DNA of 64,000 nt, taken from assembly GCA_030447955.1 (NCBI GenBank), contig JAUJNY010000005.1, positions 53,124 through 117,123 on the forward strand, read 5' to 3'. Positions 49,382 through 57,938 of the stretch are shown here, in pieces. The DNA comes from Jiangellales bacterium (GTDB lineage: Bacteria > Actinomycetota > Actinomycetes > Jiangellales > Jiangellaceae). Each line of letters begins with the position of its first letter. Position 1 is the stretch's first letter. The notes under the pieces are model-generated. The model saw only the letters and a program-made list of their open reading frames with translations. It made no database searches and was not told the origin of the DNA. The position numbers were made by a program, and so were the translations under genes.

Positions 49382-49788
49382 GAGCGTCCACGGTAGCTCG
49401 CGTGCCGTGCGCCGGGGGTCGTCGGCGGCGGGCGCCGTCCCCACCTGCGTGTCCCGCCGGGGCAGGCCACGGTGCCGGGCTGCAGCAGGCGCAGGAGCTG
49501 GCGAACCGGCGGCGGTTCGCCGCGGATCTGCAGCCCGCCGCCGCGCTCGGCCAGCGTGGTCGTGGCGCGCAACACCGGCGTCAGGCCGACCACGTCGGCG
49601 AACGTGACACCGGAGAGGTCGAGAACCACGTGGCGCAGCCGCGGACGAGCGCCCGGGCGGAGCAACGGTTCGAGCGCATCTTCAAGCACCGGGGCGGTGC
49701 ACAAGTCCAGCTCGCCGCAGACGGTGACGAGCGCACTCCCCCCACTGCGGATCACCTGCAGGCTGATATCGGACTCGGTTCTGGACAC
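49333..49788 (-). CDS. STAS-domain protein (anti-sigma factor antagonist-like)
   Basis: This protein of 151 residues has one STAS domain (about 5-105): [20 protein letters not shown], then [16 protein letters not shown]. In SpoIIAA-type antagonists the last motif is D-S-x-G with a phosphorylated Ser; here it reads D-V-V-G, so the switch residue is missing. The tail after residue 110 is Arg/Pro-rich and overlaps the nucS 5' end in another frame. The GTG at 49788 has GGAGAGG 7 bases upstream. It lies between the GAF-ANTAR gene and nucS, suggesting coupled translation. Confidence 0.72.
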   Translation of the reverse strand: MSRTESDISLQVIRSGGSALVTVCGELDLCTAPVLEDALEPLLRPGARPRLRHVVLDLSGVTFADVVGLTPVLRATTTLAERGGGLQIRGEPPPVRQLLRLLQPGTVACPGGTRRWGRRPPPTTPGARHASYRGRSCASSSPVAGSTTTGV

Positions 49789-49927
49789 ATCCAACCTCTC
49801 CGGCCCGGGGGACGCCCCTGAATCCGGTACGGCGATCGACCGGGGGAACCGTGCCAGCCGGCTGGATGTCTCAACCGCCAAGGAAGGTCTTACTCCTCCG
49901 GGAGCCGGTACGCAAGCCCAGGCGCGA

Positions 49928-50704
49928 TCACGCGCCGGTTTGGCCGTGACTGGCTTCCTCGGCCCGGCTGACGAGCTCGGTCGCGACGTCTCGCAGCTTG
50001 ACGTTTCGTCGCTGCGACTCCCTGCGCAGCAGCGCGAAGGCCGTGTCGGAGTCGACTGCCTGCCGCGAGACGAGCACGCCTTTGGCTTGCTCGATGACCG
50101 CGCGGGAGGTGAGTGCACCCTCCAGCTGGTCGGCGAGTGATCGCACCTCGGCAAATCGCCGTGCGTTGGTGAGCGCAGTCCCCACCGGTCCGGTCAGCAG
50201 CATCACCAGCGTCTCGTCGTGCGCGTCGAAGCCACCCACGACGTGGGAGTAGAGGTTGAGACCACCGACCGGGCGGTCTCGCACGATCAGCGGTGCGGCC
50301 AGGAAGCCGGTGACGCCCTGCGCCTTGGCGGCGGCGGTGAACTCCGGCCACTTGTGGGCGGCGGCGTCGACGTCGACACGGTTGACCACGCCGCGCCGGA
50401 TCGAGTCAAGGCAGGGGCCGTCGCCGACGTCGTACTGGTCCCGGTCGATCCCCAAGGTGCGGTCGTCGCTCCAGGCAGCGGTGAACGGCTGACCCTCGTG
50501 GAACAGCGTGACGCCGGCGGCGTCGCAGCCCGGGACTGTACGGATGGCGAGCTCGACGGTGCGCCGCAGCGCCGCATCGAGGTCCTCCTCGCCGACGACG
50601 AGGGTGGAGAGCTCGCGCAGGATGTCGGTCAGCACCTCGGTGACGTCCTCAGGCCGGTCCTGGACCGGCTGGCCGTTGCCCTCGGTACCTGCTGTCATCG
50701 TCAC
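49928..50704 (-). CDS. GAF-ANTAR domain RNA-binding regulator
   Basis: This 258-residue cytoplasmic protein has an N-terminal GAF sensor domain (about 25-175, with the family's DVGDGPCLDSIRRG and FLAAPLIVRDRPVGGLNLYS). A C-terminal ANTAR three-helix domain follows (about 190-250: LEGALTSRAVIEQAKGVLVSRQ, FALLRRESQRRNVKLRDVATELV). ANTAR proteins bind paired hexaloop hairpins in nascent RNA and prevent termination. It is first in a minus-strand run with STAS, nucS and the oxidase, 139 bp before STAS. ATG 50704 or 50698 could be used. Targets and signal are unknown. Confidence 0.9.
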   Translation of the reverse strand: MTMTAGTEGNGQPVQDRPEDVTEVLTDILRELSTLVVGEEDLDAALRRTVELAIRTVPGCDAAGVTLFHEGQPFTAAWSDDRTLGIDRDQYDVGDGPCLDSIRRGVVNRVDVDAAAHKWPEFTAAAKAQGVTGFLAAPLIVRDRPVGGLNLYSHVVGGFDAHDETLVMLLTGPVGTALTNARRFAEVRSLADQLEGALTSRAVIEQAKGVLVSRQAVDSDTAFALLRRESQRRNVKLRDVATELVSRAEEASHGQTGA

Positions 50705-50817
50705 CCGTCCGCTGTGTTCGGTCGAAGGCGCCGGGTGACCCGGTGGGAGCTCTCGCCGCCGACGCGTGCGAAACTGCCCACCCGCCGTACCACGACGCCG
50801 GAGGGGATTTTACCCGC

Positions 50818-52527
50818 ATGCCCCGCGAATTCGGAACGGCGGGCGTTGTCGGGCTCGGCACCATGGGCGCCGGCATCGTCGAGGTGCTGGCGCGCAATGG
50901 CCTGACGGTGGTCGGGGTCGATCGCGATGCCGACTCGGTGGAACGCGGCAGGGTTCATGTCCAGCACTCGACGGACCGTGCGGTCAAGCGCGGCAAGCTT
51001 GAGCCCGCCGAGCAGCAGGCCATCTTCGACCGCATCACCTTCACCTTGAGCATGGACGACCTGGCGGCCGCTGACGTGGTCGTCGAGGCCGTGCCGGAGC
51101 AGCTCGCGCTCAAACGCGAGGTCTTTGCTGCCCTCGACAAGATCGTCACTCCGGAGGCGGTCCTCGCGACCAACACCTCCTCGCTGTCCGTGACCGAGAT
51201 CTCCGTCGCCACCCAGCGGCCGAGCCGCGTGGTCGGACTGCACTTCTTCAACCCGGCGCCGGTCCAGGACCTCGTCGAGGTGGTCCGTACGGTGGTGACC
51301 GAGCCCGAGGTCGTCGAGGACGTCGTCGCGTTCGGCCGCCGGCTCGGGAAGTCACCGGTGGTGATCGGTGACAGGGCCGGCTTCATCGCCAACGCGCTGC
51401 TGTTCGGCTACCTCAACCATGCGGTCGCGATGTACGACAGCCGCTACGTCTCACGGGCCGACATCGACGCCGCCATGGTCCTCGGCTGCGGCTACCCAAT
51501 GGGCCCGCTGGCGCTGCTGGACCTCATCGGCCTCGACACCGCGTACGAGATCCTCGACACGATGTACCGGCAGGACCGAAACCGCCTGCACGCGCCGAGC
51601 CCGCTGCTCAGGGAGCTGGTCACCGCCGGGCTGCGCGGGCGTAAGAGCGGGCGCGGGTTTTACGCCTACGAGTCCCCGGACTCACCGAGTGTGGTGGCAG
51701 ACGCGCAGACCCCCGCGGAGGCCGAGGAGGACGCGTCGCCGCGGCGGGTACGCCAGGTGGGCGTCGTCGGCTCGGGCACCATGGCCGCCGGCATCGCCGA
51801 GGTCCTTGTCCGGGGTGGCTACGAGGTGCGACGCGCGACGAGCCGGCTGTCGGACCTCGCGGGCGCCGACCTGGTCGTCGAGGCGGTCGCTGAGGAGCTG
51901 TCGGTCAAGCAGGACCTCTTCTCCTCGCTCGACGAGACCTGCCGACCCGGCGCGATCCTCGCCACGACGACCTCGTCGCTGCCGGTCATCGACTGCGCAG
52001 CGGCGACCGGGCGCCCCGCTGACGTGGTCGGGCTGCACTTCTTCGACCCGGCGCCGGTGACGCGGTTGGTCGAGGTGGTGCGTACCGTCTCGACCGCCGA
52101 CGACGTGGTGGCGACCGCCCGGGCCGTGTGCCGCTCGATCGACAAGCACCCGATCACCTGCGGCGACCGCGCAGGCTTCGTCGTCAACGCGCTGCTGTTC
52201 CCCTACCTCAACGACGCCGTCAAGATGCTCGAGGCTCACTACGCCGGTGTCGACGACATCGACACTGCCATGCGGCTCGGCTGCCGGCTCCCGATGGGCC
52301 CCTTCGAGCTGCTCGACGCCGTCGGGCTCGATGTGGCGCTGGCGATCCAGCGCAGTGTCTTCAGCGAGTCCCGCGAGCCCGGCTTCGTACCCGCGCCACT
52401 GCTCGAGCAGCTGGTCACCGCGGGCTACGTCGGTCGCAAGAGCGGCCGCGGCTTCCGTAACCATCCCCAAGCCATCCCGGTGTCAGAGCCGACCGGTGTC
52501 CCGTCGCCGTCCGCCGCGACGGCGTGA
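50818..52527 (+). CDS. Tandem 3-hydroxyacyl-CoA dehydrogenase (two fused copies)
   Basis: This 569-residue protein holds two complete C-terminal HCDH units. The first half (about 1-290) has GVVGLGTMGAGIVEVLARNG, NTSSLSVTEI and RAGFIANALLFGYLNHAV. The second (about 315-555) has VGVVGSGTMAAGIAEVLVRGG, TTSSLPVIDC and RAGFVVNALLFPYLNDAV. In the second Rossmann fold about 40 residues are missing between GYEV and GADLVVEA, including the acidic residue that binds the NAD ribose, so its cofactor binding is probably lost or altered. ATG 50818 has GAGGGGAT upstream. Likely an acyl-CoA degradation or synthesis enzyme. Confidence 0.88.
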   Translation: MPREFGTAGVVGLGTMGAGIVEVLARNGLTVVGVDRDADSVERGRVHVQHSTDRAVKRGKLEPAEQQAIFDRITFTLSMDDLAAADVVVEAVPEQLALKREVFAALDKIVTPEAVLATNTSSLSVTEISVATQRPSRVVGLHFFNPAPVQDLVEVVRTVVTEPEVVEDVVAFGRRLGKSPVVIGDRAGFIANALLFGYLNHAVAMYDSRYVSRADIDAAMVLGCGYPMGPLALLDLIGLDTAYEILDTMYRQDRNRLHAPSPLLRELVTAGLRGRKSGRGFYAYESPDSPSVVADAQTPAEAEEDASPRRVRQVGVVGSGTMAAGIAEVLVRGGYEVRRATSRLSDLAGADLVVEAVAEELSVKQDLFSSLDETCRPGAILATTTSSLPVIDCAAATGRPADVVGLHFFDPAPVTRLVEVVRTVSTADDVVATARAVCRSIDKHPITCGDRAGFVVNALLFPYLNDAVKMLEAHYAGVDDIDTAMRLGCRLPMGPFELLDAVGLDVALAIQRSVFSESREPGFVPAPLLEQLVTAGYVGRKSGRGFRNHPQAIPVSEPTGVPSPSAATA

Positions 52528-52780
52528 GCGGCCGCTCCGCGATGGGGCGGAGCAGGTGGAGGAGTGGCCGGACGGGGAGTGGGTCGTCCGCAGCCTCAGC
52601 GGCGCCGCCAGCACCAAGGCCTACCGTTGTCCCGGCTGCATGCAGGAGATTCGGCCGGTGACGCCGCACGTGGTCGTCTGGCCGGTGCCGGGGGCCACCC
52701 TGTCGGGCGGCGGCATCGACGAGCGTCGTCACTGGCACACCGGGTGCTGGCGGGCTCGCCTCCGCCATCGCGAGAGGTAG
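52496..52780 (+). CDS. Small zinc-ribbon-like protein of unknown function
   Basis: This 94-residue basic protein overlaps the end of the dehydrogenase gene by 32 bp, starting at GTG 52496. Possible metal ligands are the pair CPGC near residue 50 and the end HWHTGCWRARLR. Between them is PHVVVWPVPG. The order TKAYRCPGC...RRHWHTGCW is shared by short actinobacterial proteins of unknown role. It precedes the hydrolase gene by 5 bp, so these two are probably co-translated. I know no function. Confidence 0.72.
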   Translation: MSRRRPPRRRERPLRDGAEQVEEWPDGEWVVRSLSGAASTKAYRCPGCMQEIRPVTPHVVVWPVPGATLSGGGIDERRHWHTGCWRARLRHRER

Positions 52781-52785
52781 CCGCC

Positions 52786-53622
52786 GTGCCGCAGCCGACA
52801 CCGGTGCGGGCCTCCACGGTGCTGCCCGCCCGCCGCGAGCCGCTCACCCTGCAGACCGCCGACGGCCTGCGCCTGGTTGGTGAGCTCGCCCGCCCGCTCG
52901 ACCGAGAACCGGTCGCGACGTTGCTCACGTTGCACCCGATCCCGACCCACGGCGGCTTCATGGACAGCCATGTCATCCGCAAGGCGTCCTACCGGCTGCC
53001 TGCCCTCGCCGGCATCGCGGTGCTGCGCTTCAACACCCGCGGCACGTCGAGCGCCGCCGGCACCAGCGAGGGAGCCTTCGACGGTGGAGTCGGCGAACGG
53101 CACGACGTGGCCGCGGCCATCGAGTACGCCGAGTTCGCCGGCCTGGCGCGCCCCTGGCTGCTGGGCTGGTCCTTCGGCACCGACCTCGCCCTCATGTACG
53201 GCTGCGACCCGGCCGTCGAGGGGGCGATCCTGCTCAGTCCACCGCTGCGGCACGCCCGTCCAGAACACCTCGCGGAGTGGGCCCGCTCCGGCAAGTCGAT
53301 GCTCTGCCTGGTGCCCGAGCACGACGACTACCTGCGCCCGGACGAGGCGCGCAGACGCTTCGCCGCGGTCCCGCAGGCCGAGGTCGTCGGTGTCCCAGGC
53401 GCCCAGCACCTGTGGATCGGTGAGCCGTACGTGCGTCGGGTGCTCAACGAGGTGGTGCGCCGGGTGGCTCCCGACGCCGCACCCTTGCCGACATCCTGGA
53501 ACGGTGCCTCCTCGGTGAGCACCTCGAGCGGCGATCGCTCGGCTCGCTCAGGAGGTGTCCATCCGCGGGATGACGACCTCACGCATCACGATCAACAGCG
53601 CCGCGGCGACGGGGATGGCTAG
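52786..53622 (+). CDS. Alpha/beta hydrolase
   Basis: This 278-residue hydrolase has the oxyanion-region motif LLTLHPIPTHGG and the nucleophile elbow GWSFGTDLA (Ser within G-x-S-x-G). A likely Asp is in VPEHDDYLRP and His in GAQHLWIGEPY, and the FNTRGTSSAAG block is typical of the dienelactone/esterase-like group. The GTG at 52786 follows the zinc protein by 5 bp. The last 40 residues are low-complexity and overlap the convergent AI-2E gene by 75 bp, so the true core probably ends near residue 235. The substrate is unknown. Confidence 0.82.
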   Translation: MPQPTPVRASTVLPARREPLTLQTADGLRLVGELARPLDREPVATLLTLHPIPTHGGFMDSHVIRKASYRLPALAGIAVLRFNTRGTSSAAGTSEGAFDGGVGERHDVAAAIEYAEFAGLARPWLLGWSFGTDLALMYGCDPAVEGAILLSPPLRHARPEHLAEWARSGKSMLCLVPEHDDYLRPDEARRRFAAVPQAEVVGVPGAQHLWIGEPYVRRVLNEVVRRVAPDAAPLPTSWNGASSVSTSSGDRSARSGGVHPRDDDLTHHDQQRRGDGDG

Positions 53623-54840
53623 CAGGGCACCGACGACCCCGAGGAGGGCACCACCGAGCAGCGCGGCGACGATCGTGATCGTCGGCGGCACGTCCACCGA
53701 GCGCGACATCACCCGCGGCACCAGGACGTAGTTCTCGAACTGCTGGTAGGTGACGTAGTAGGCCGTGCAGGCCAATCCGGTGACCACGCCGTCGATGAAG
53801 CCGATGCCGATGATCAGCACGGCCGAGATCGTCGCTCCCAGGAAGGGGACCAGGGAGAGCAGGCCGGCCAGCAGGGCGAGCGCCACCTCGAACTGACCGA
53901 TTGTCGGCGCATCGGTCACAGCCACCAGCACCGTAAGGAAGATGTACGTGCCAATGCCGGCGGCGAGTGCGACGACGACCTGGCCGGCGACGTACGCGCC
54001 GATCCGCCTCAGGATCTCGTCGCTGATACCGGCGACCCGAGGACGGCGGGAGGCGGGCACGAGCCGGTAGGCCGCCTTCTTGATCGAGGGCAGGTAGGCG
54101 AGGAAGTACAGCGTCAACACCAAGATGGTGAAGGCGTTGAAGACGGCGTTGGCGACCAGGCGGCCCACGCCGACGAGTCCGCCGAAGGCGTTCCTGGCGA
54201 GCTCACCGCTGGACAAGTAGTTCTTTACCCGCTCGATCAGGCCGAACTGCTCGTCGAGCCGCTCGATGACGTCGATGCCGAGGAACGCATCGAGGTAGTC
54301 CGGTACGTCGCGGGCGAGGATGGCGATCTGCTGGGTGAGCGGCGGCACGATGGCGAAGCCGGAACCGACGAACGCCAGGATCACTCCGACGAAGACGACG
54401 GCGATCGCAGGCCCGCGTGCCGTACCGCGCTTGATAAGCCACTGGACCACGGGGTCGAGACCCACGGCAAGGAACATGGAGACGACGAGCAGGACGATGA
54501 TCGAGCGTGCCTGCACGAACCCTTGAGCGAGCCAGTACGCGAAGAGCACGCCAAGCGCTCCGACGAAGCCGATGTAGAAGGGGTTCGTACGCCACACCGG
54601 CTTCCCGCGATGGCCTGGCTGGTCCCGCGCAGGGCTGCTCTGGGACTGCGGCGGGGAGGACTGTGCGGCTGCGTCAGGGGCAGCGACGTCGCCGGTGACG
54701 TGGTCGGCGGCTGTCGACGCGCGCTCTCTGCGGGCGGTGCCCGTGGCCGGAGTGGAGATAGGCGGCGCAGCGCCAGCTGGGCTCGCGCCGGCCTTTCCGG
54801 CGAGCGTGGTGCGGCGCGGCCGGTCGGCGTCGCGGGCCAC
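53548..54840 (-). CDS. AI-2E family membrane transporter
   Basis: This 430-residue membrane protein has an N-terminal disordered stretch of about 80 residues rich in Ala, Ser and Pro. Eight hydrophobic segments of the AI-2E (TqsA/YdiK) family follow, with landmarks PPLTQQIAIL, LVPFLGATISAVL and YYVTYQQFENYVLVPRVMSRSVDVPP. Members include quorum-signal exporters and Na+/H+ antiporters; the substrate here is unknown. GTG at 54840 is preferred (GAGGGG about 7 bases upstream); the frame reaches 54927. It converges on the hydrolase. Confidence 0.85.
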   Translation of the reverse strand: MARDADRPRRTTLAGKAGASPAGAAPPISTPATGTARRERASTAADHVTGDVAAPDAAAQSSPPQSQSSPARDQPGHRGKPVWRTNPFYIGFVGALGVLFAYWLAQGFVQARSIIVLLVVSMFLAVGLDPVVQWLIKRGTARGPAIAVVFVGVILAFVGSGFAIVPPLTQQIAILARDVPDYLDAFLGIDVIERLDEQFGLIERVKNYLSSGELARNAFGGLVGVGRLVANAVFNAFTILVLTLYFLAYLPSIKKAAYRLVPASRRPRVAGISDEILRRIGAYVAGQVVVALAAGIGTYIFLTVLVAVTDAPTIGQFEVALALLAGLLSLVPFLGATISAVLIIGIGFIDGVVTGLACTAYYVTYQQFENYVLVPRVMSRSVDVPPTITIVAALLGGALLGVVGALLAIPVAAALLIVMREVVIPRMDTS

Positions 54841-55346
54841 GGTCAACCCCTCGCGGCGGTGGCGCGGGTGCTTGTGTCCACGTGTCCTCGCAGCGGCAGC
54901 CTGGGTGGGGTGAGGGTTCCGGAACACCGGTTGGCCGGTCAGCTAGTGGCGGCCGCACCGATCGTCCCACCCCGAAGAGCCCACCCGTCGGCGGACAGGG
55001 TCGGCCGGTACGAGTCTTTCGATCCGGCTGTCGAAGGCTCGCAACAGGAGTAGCGTCCTGTCTCACCAATCACGAAGGTCACGTCAGCCATGGCGTTACT
55101 AGGCCCGCAAGCGGGAGTGTGACTGCGGTACGTATGCAAGTCGCTACATTTGGTCACAACCCGCGGCCATCCGGACCGCCGGCTGTCCCGAATGACCGGT
55201 AGGACACGAGGGGGGAGGTAGGTCGAGGGACGACCACCGACGCTCACGCGTCTTCCGGCACACACGGCGCCCAGATTCGGCGCCGCAACCCCAGGGTGCG
55301 GACCGGCCCAACGGTCCCGCCCTGATGTCAAAGAAAGGCTGTCTGC
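54841..55346. other. Intergenic region between the AI-2E transporter and the DUF4331 cassette
   Basis: These 506 bases divide divergent genes. Minus-strand and plus-strand open frames in it have no ribosome site and no recognisable sequence. A GAAAGG ribosome site (about 55333-55340) serves the DUF4331 gene. I could not support a specific sigma-factor consensus. The region is less GC-rich near 55070-55160 and may hold the cassette promoter. Confidence 0.4.
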
Positions 55347-56906
55347 ATGACTCCCCTGCTCCGCTCAGGTCCACGTAGCGCCGTTGCGGCGTTCGCTGCG
55401 TCGGCTGTTGCGTTCGGCGGGTCTGTCGCGCTCCTCGGTCCCGGCGTCAGTTCGGCGTCGAGCCACCGCGAAGCACCGCAGCTCATCTCCGATCCTCAGG
55501 CCGACAACACCGACGTCTACGCCTACGTCAGCCCCGACAAGCCCGACACGGTGACCCTCATCTCCAACTGGCTGCCCTTCCAGATCCCCCAGGGTGGGCC
55601 CAACTTCTACCCGTTCGCCGAGGACGCCCACCACAACATCAAGATCGACAACGACGGTGACGCCAAGCCGGACATCACGTACAACTGGGACTTCTCCACG
55701 CAGGACCTGCGTGGCCTGGACACCTTCCTGTACAACAACGGCCCCGTCACCTCGCTCGACGACGAGAACCTGCTGGTCCGGCAGACATACACGCTCACCA
55801 AGACCGAGGACGGCGAGGTCACGACGCTGGTCGAGGACGCCCCAGTGGCTCCCTCGCACGTCGGGGACGCCTCGATGCCCGACTACCAGGCGCTGCGCGA
55901 CGCGGCCGTCGTCCCGACCAAGGACAACGCGATGTCCTTCGCCGGCCAGGCGGACGACCCGTTCTTCCTCGACCTGCGTGTGTTCGACCTGCTCTATGGC
56001 GGGGACCTCAGCGAGACCGGTATCGACCATCTCAACGGGCTCAACGTCAACACCATCGCCTTCCAGGTGCCGATTCGCTTCCTCACGGACGGTGACCCGG
56101 TCATCGGCGTGTGGAGCACGACGGATCGTCCCAGCATGCGTGTCCAGAACGCGGACGGCACGCAGGTCTACAAGGGCGACTTCGTCCAGGTCTCCCGGCT
56201 GGGTAACCCGCTGGTCAACGAGGTCGTGATCCCGGCCGGACTCAAGGACGCCTTCAACGCTCTGGCGCCCGAGAACGACGCTTCCGTCGCTCCGGCCGTC
56301 GACCGGGTGCTCGACCCCGAGGTGCCCAAGCTGATCGAGGCCATCTACGGGATCCCGGCACCGAAGACCCCGCGCAACGACCTGTTCAAGGTGTTCCTCA
56401 CCGGTATCGAGGGCCTGAACAAGCCGATGGGCAAGGTGCAGCCGGCCGAGCTGCTGCGGCTCAACACCTCCATCCCGCCCACGGAGGAGCCCAACCGGCT
56501 CGGTGTGCTGGCGGGCGACCTCGCCGGCTTCCCGAACGGCCGCCGGCTCGTCGACGACGTCGTCGACATCGAGCTGCAGGCTCTCGAGGGCGCGGTGCGC
56601 ACCGGCAAGCTGGTCGAGGCACTCGCGGCCGGTGACGGTGTCGACATGAACGATGTCGCGTTCGGCCACACCTTCCCGTACGTCGCCCTGCCGCACTCCG
56701 GCTCGGGTGGCAGCGTGGCGGGTGGCGCACCGGACGGTGGCGTGGACGCTGGCGCCGGAGGTACGGCGCTCGACCGTCGTTCGCTGGTCATGCCGGCGGA
56801 GGATGGGACCGCGCCGTGGCTGCCGATGTCGGCTGCCGCCTTCGGTGTCGGTTTCGCCATGCTGGGCTGGGTCGTGCTGCGCCGTCAGCGTGGTCAGGTC
56901 CGGTAG
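55347..56906 (+). CDS. DUF4331 secreted/anchored protein
   Basis: This 519-residue protein has a signal peptide (about 1-42, AAFAASAVAFGGSVALLGPGVSS) followed by the DUF4331 hallmark SSHREAPQLISDPQADNTDVYAYVSP. The large domain continues to about residue 430. A Gly-rich spacer then leads to one C-terminal hydrophobic helix (about 488-508) ending in RRQR. The topology is exported and membrane- or wall-associated. LPMSA before the helix is only faintly like a sortase signal. ATG 55347 has a GAAAGG site. It heads a four-gene cassette with a sortase, a TPR protein and NicO. Function is not known to me. Confidence 0.85.
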   Translation: MTPLLRSGPRSAVAAFAASAVAFGGSVALLGPGVSSASSHREAPQLISDPQADNTDVYAYVSPDKPDTVTLISNWLPFQIPQGGPNFYPFAEDAHHNIKIDNDGDAKPDITYNWDFSTQDLRGLDTFLYNNGPVTSLDDENLLVRQTYTLTKTEDGEVTTLVEDAPVAPSHVGDASMPDYQALRDAAVVPTKDNAMSFAGQADDPFFLDLRVFDLLYGGDLSETGIDHLNGLNVNTIAFQVPIRFLTDGDPVIGVWSTTDRPSMRVQNADGTQVYKGDFVQVSRLGNPLVNEVVIPAGLKDAFNALAPENDASVAPAVDRVLDPEVPKLIEAIYGIPAPKTPRNDLFKVFLTGIEGLNKPMGKVQPAELLRLNTSIPPTEEPNRLGVLAGDLAGFPNGRRLVDDVVDIELQALEGAVRTGKLVEALAAGDGVDMNDVAFGHTFPYVALPHSGSGGSVAGGAPDGGVDAGAGGTALDRRSLVMPAEDGTAPWLPMSAAAFGVGFAMLGWVVLRRQRGQVR

Positions 56907-56918
56907 TAGCGACACAAA

Positions 56919-57938
56919 GTGATCAAGAGTCGCAAGCCGGCGGCGGGAGAGTTCACCCTCTTCCGCCGCCGGCGCGCGAGCGCCGGTCGGCGGATCGTCG
57001 CCGTGCTCGCATTCGTCGTGGCCGCGGGCCTGATCGGCCTGGCCGCGATGCTCGCGCTGCCGGGGACACCGCTGTCATCGGCGGCTGCGGACCTGCTCGG
57101 CAGGGACTCTCCGACGGCCGCTCCGGCCGACCCGCTCCCTGGCCCCCAGTCGGCGCCGGTAACGAACCGTACGGACAAGCCCGGCCATGGCGCCAAGAAC
57201 GGCCAGCCCGGCCACGGTGACAAGACGGACAAGCCCGGCCCGGGCGCCAACACGGACAAGCTCGGGCCGGACGGCCGTCCCGACAGGCCCGGACCCGGCG
57301 ACAAGACGAGCAAGCCCGACGCCGGCGCCGGTAAGCACAAGCCCGACGGCGGCGCCAACAAGGACAAGCCCGGCGCCGGTAAGGGCAAGCCGCTGCCGCC
57401 CGTACAGGTGCCCTCCGTGTCGGTCCCGGCGCCAACGTCGATCACCATCGACCGGCTGGGGATCGTCGACAGTCGCCCCGTCGGCCTGCAAGTCACCGAT
57501 GACCAGCTCCAGGTGCCTGAGGAGTACGCGGACATCGGCTGGTGGAGCGACGGGCCGACGCCGGGCAGCACGGGTGCCGCCATCGTCGTGGGTCACCTCG
57601 ACTCACCCACCGGGCCGGCGGTCTTCTACGAGCTCGGCCTGCTGGCCGAGGGCGACAAGATCGTTGTCGGGCGCGCGGACGATTCGACCGCCACGTTCGT
57701 CGTCGAGGACGTCCGCAGCTACGCCCGCGACGACTTCCCGTCCGAGCGGGTTTACCGCGAGGAGGGTCCAGCGGCCCTGCACCTGCTCACCTGCGGTGGC
57801 GAGTACGACACCGTCACCGGTCAGTACACCGAGAACGTCGTCGTCTACGCTGCGCTGGTCGATCTCGACGAACCGGACCGCCGCCACGACCACCACAAGG
57901 CCAACGAGCGTCAAGAGCGGGAGGGACGCCGCTCGTGA
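56919..57938 (+). CDS. Class F sortase
   Basis: This 339-residue protein has an N-terminal membrane anchor (about 28-50). A Lys/Pro/Gly-rich linker (about 85-165) carries many GxDKPGPG-like repeats. The C-terminal sortase domain follows (about 175-325). The catalytic histidine is His226 in VVGHLDSPTGP and the cysteine Cys292 in LLTCGG. The usual Arg of the family, expected in the TGxYxxNVVVYA strand, is not seen (GQYTENVVVYA). Sortases link surface proteins covalently or act on other partners. The GTG start is 12 bp after the DUF4331 stop; its stop overlaps the TPR gene. Confidence 0.85.
   Translation: MIKSRKPAAGEFTLFRRRRASAGRRIVAVLAFVVAAGLIGLAAMLALPGTPLSSAAADLLGRDSPTAAPADPLPGPQSAPVTNRTDKPGHGAKNGQPGHGDKTDKPGPGANTDKLGPDGRPDRPGPGDKTSKPDAGAGKHKPDGGANKDKPGAGKGKPLPPVQVPSVSVPAPTSITIDRLGIVDSRPVGLQVTDDQLQVPEEYADIGWWSDGPTPGSTGAAIVVGHLDSPTGPAVFYELGLLAEGDKIVVGRADDSTATFVVEDVRSYARDDFPSERVYREEGPAALHLLTCGGEYDTVTGQYTENVVVYAALVDLDEPDRRHDHHKANERQEREGRRS

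Noticed and set aside
53500..53622. Functional C-terminal tail of the alpha/beta hydrolase
   Set aside because: The last 40 residues are low-complexity and antisense to the AI-2E transporter's conserved end; likely simple read-through.
54939..55331. Minus-strand open frame of 130 codons upstream of the DUF4331 gene
   Set aside because: No ribosome site, no family-like sequence and an Arg/Ser-rich shadow composition; it also covers the likely promoter region.
56790..56906. LPXTG-like sorting signal in the DUF4331 protein
   Set aside because: LPMSA lacks the Thr-Gly; only the hydrophobic helix and basic tail resemble a sorting signal, so this is not claimed.
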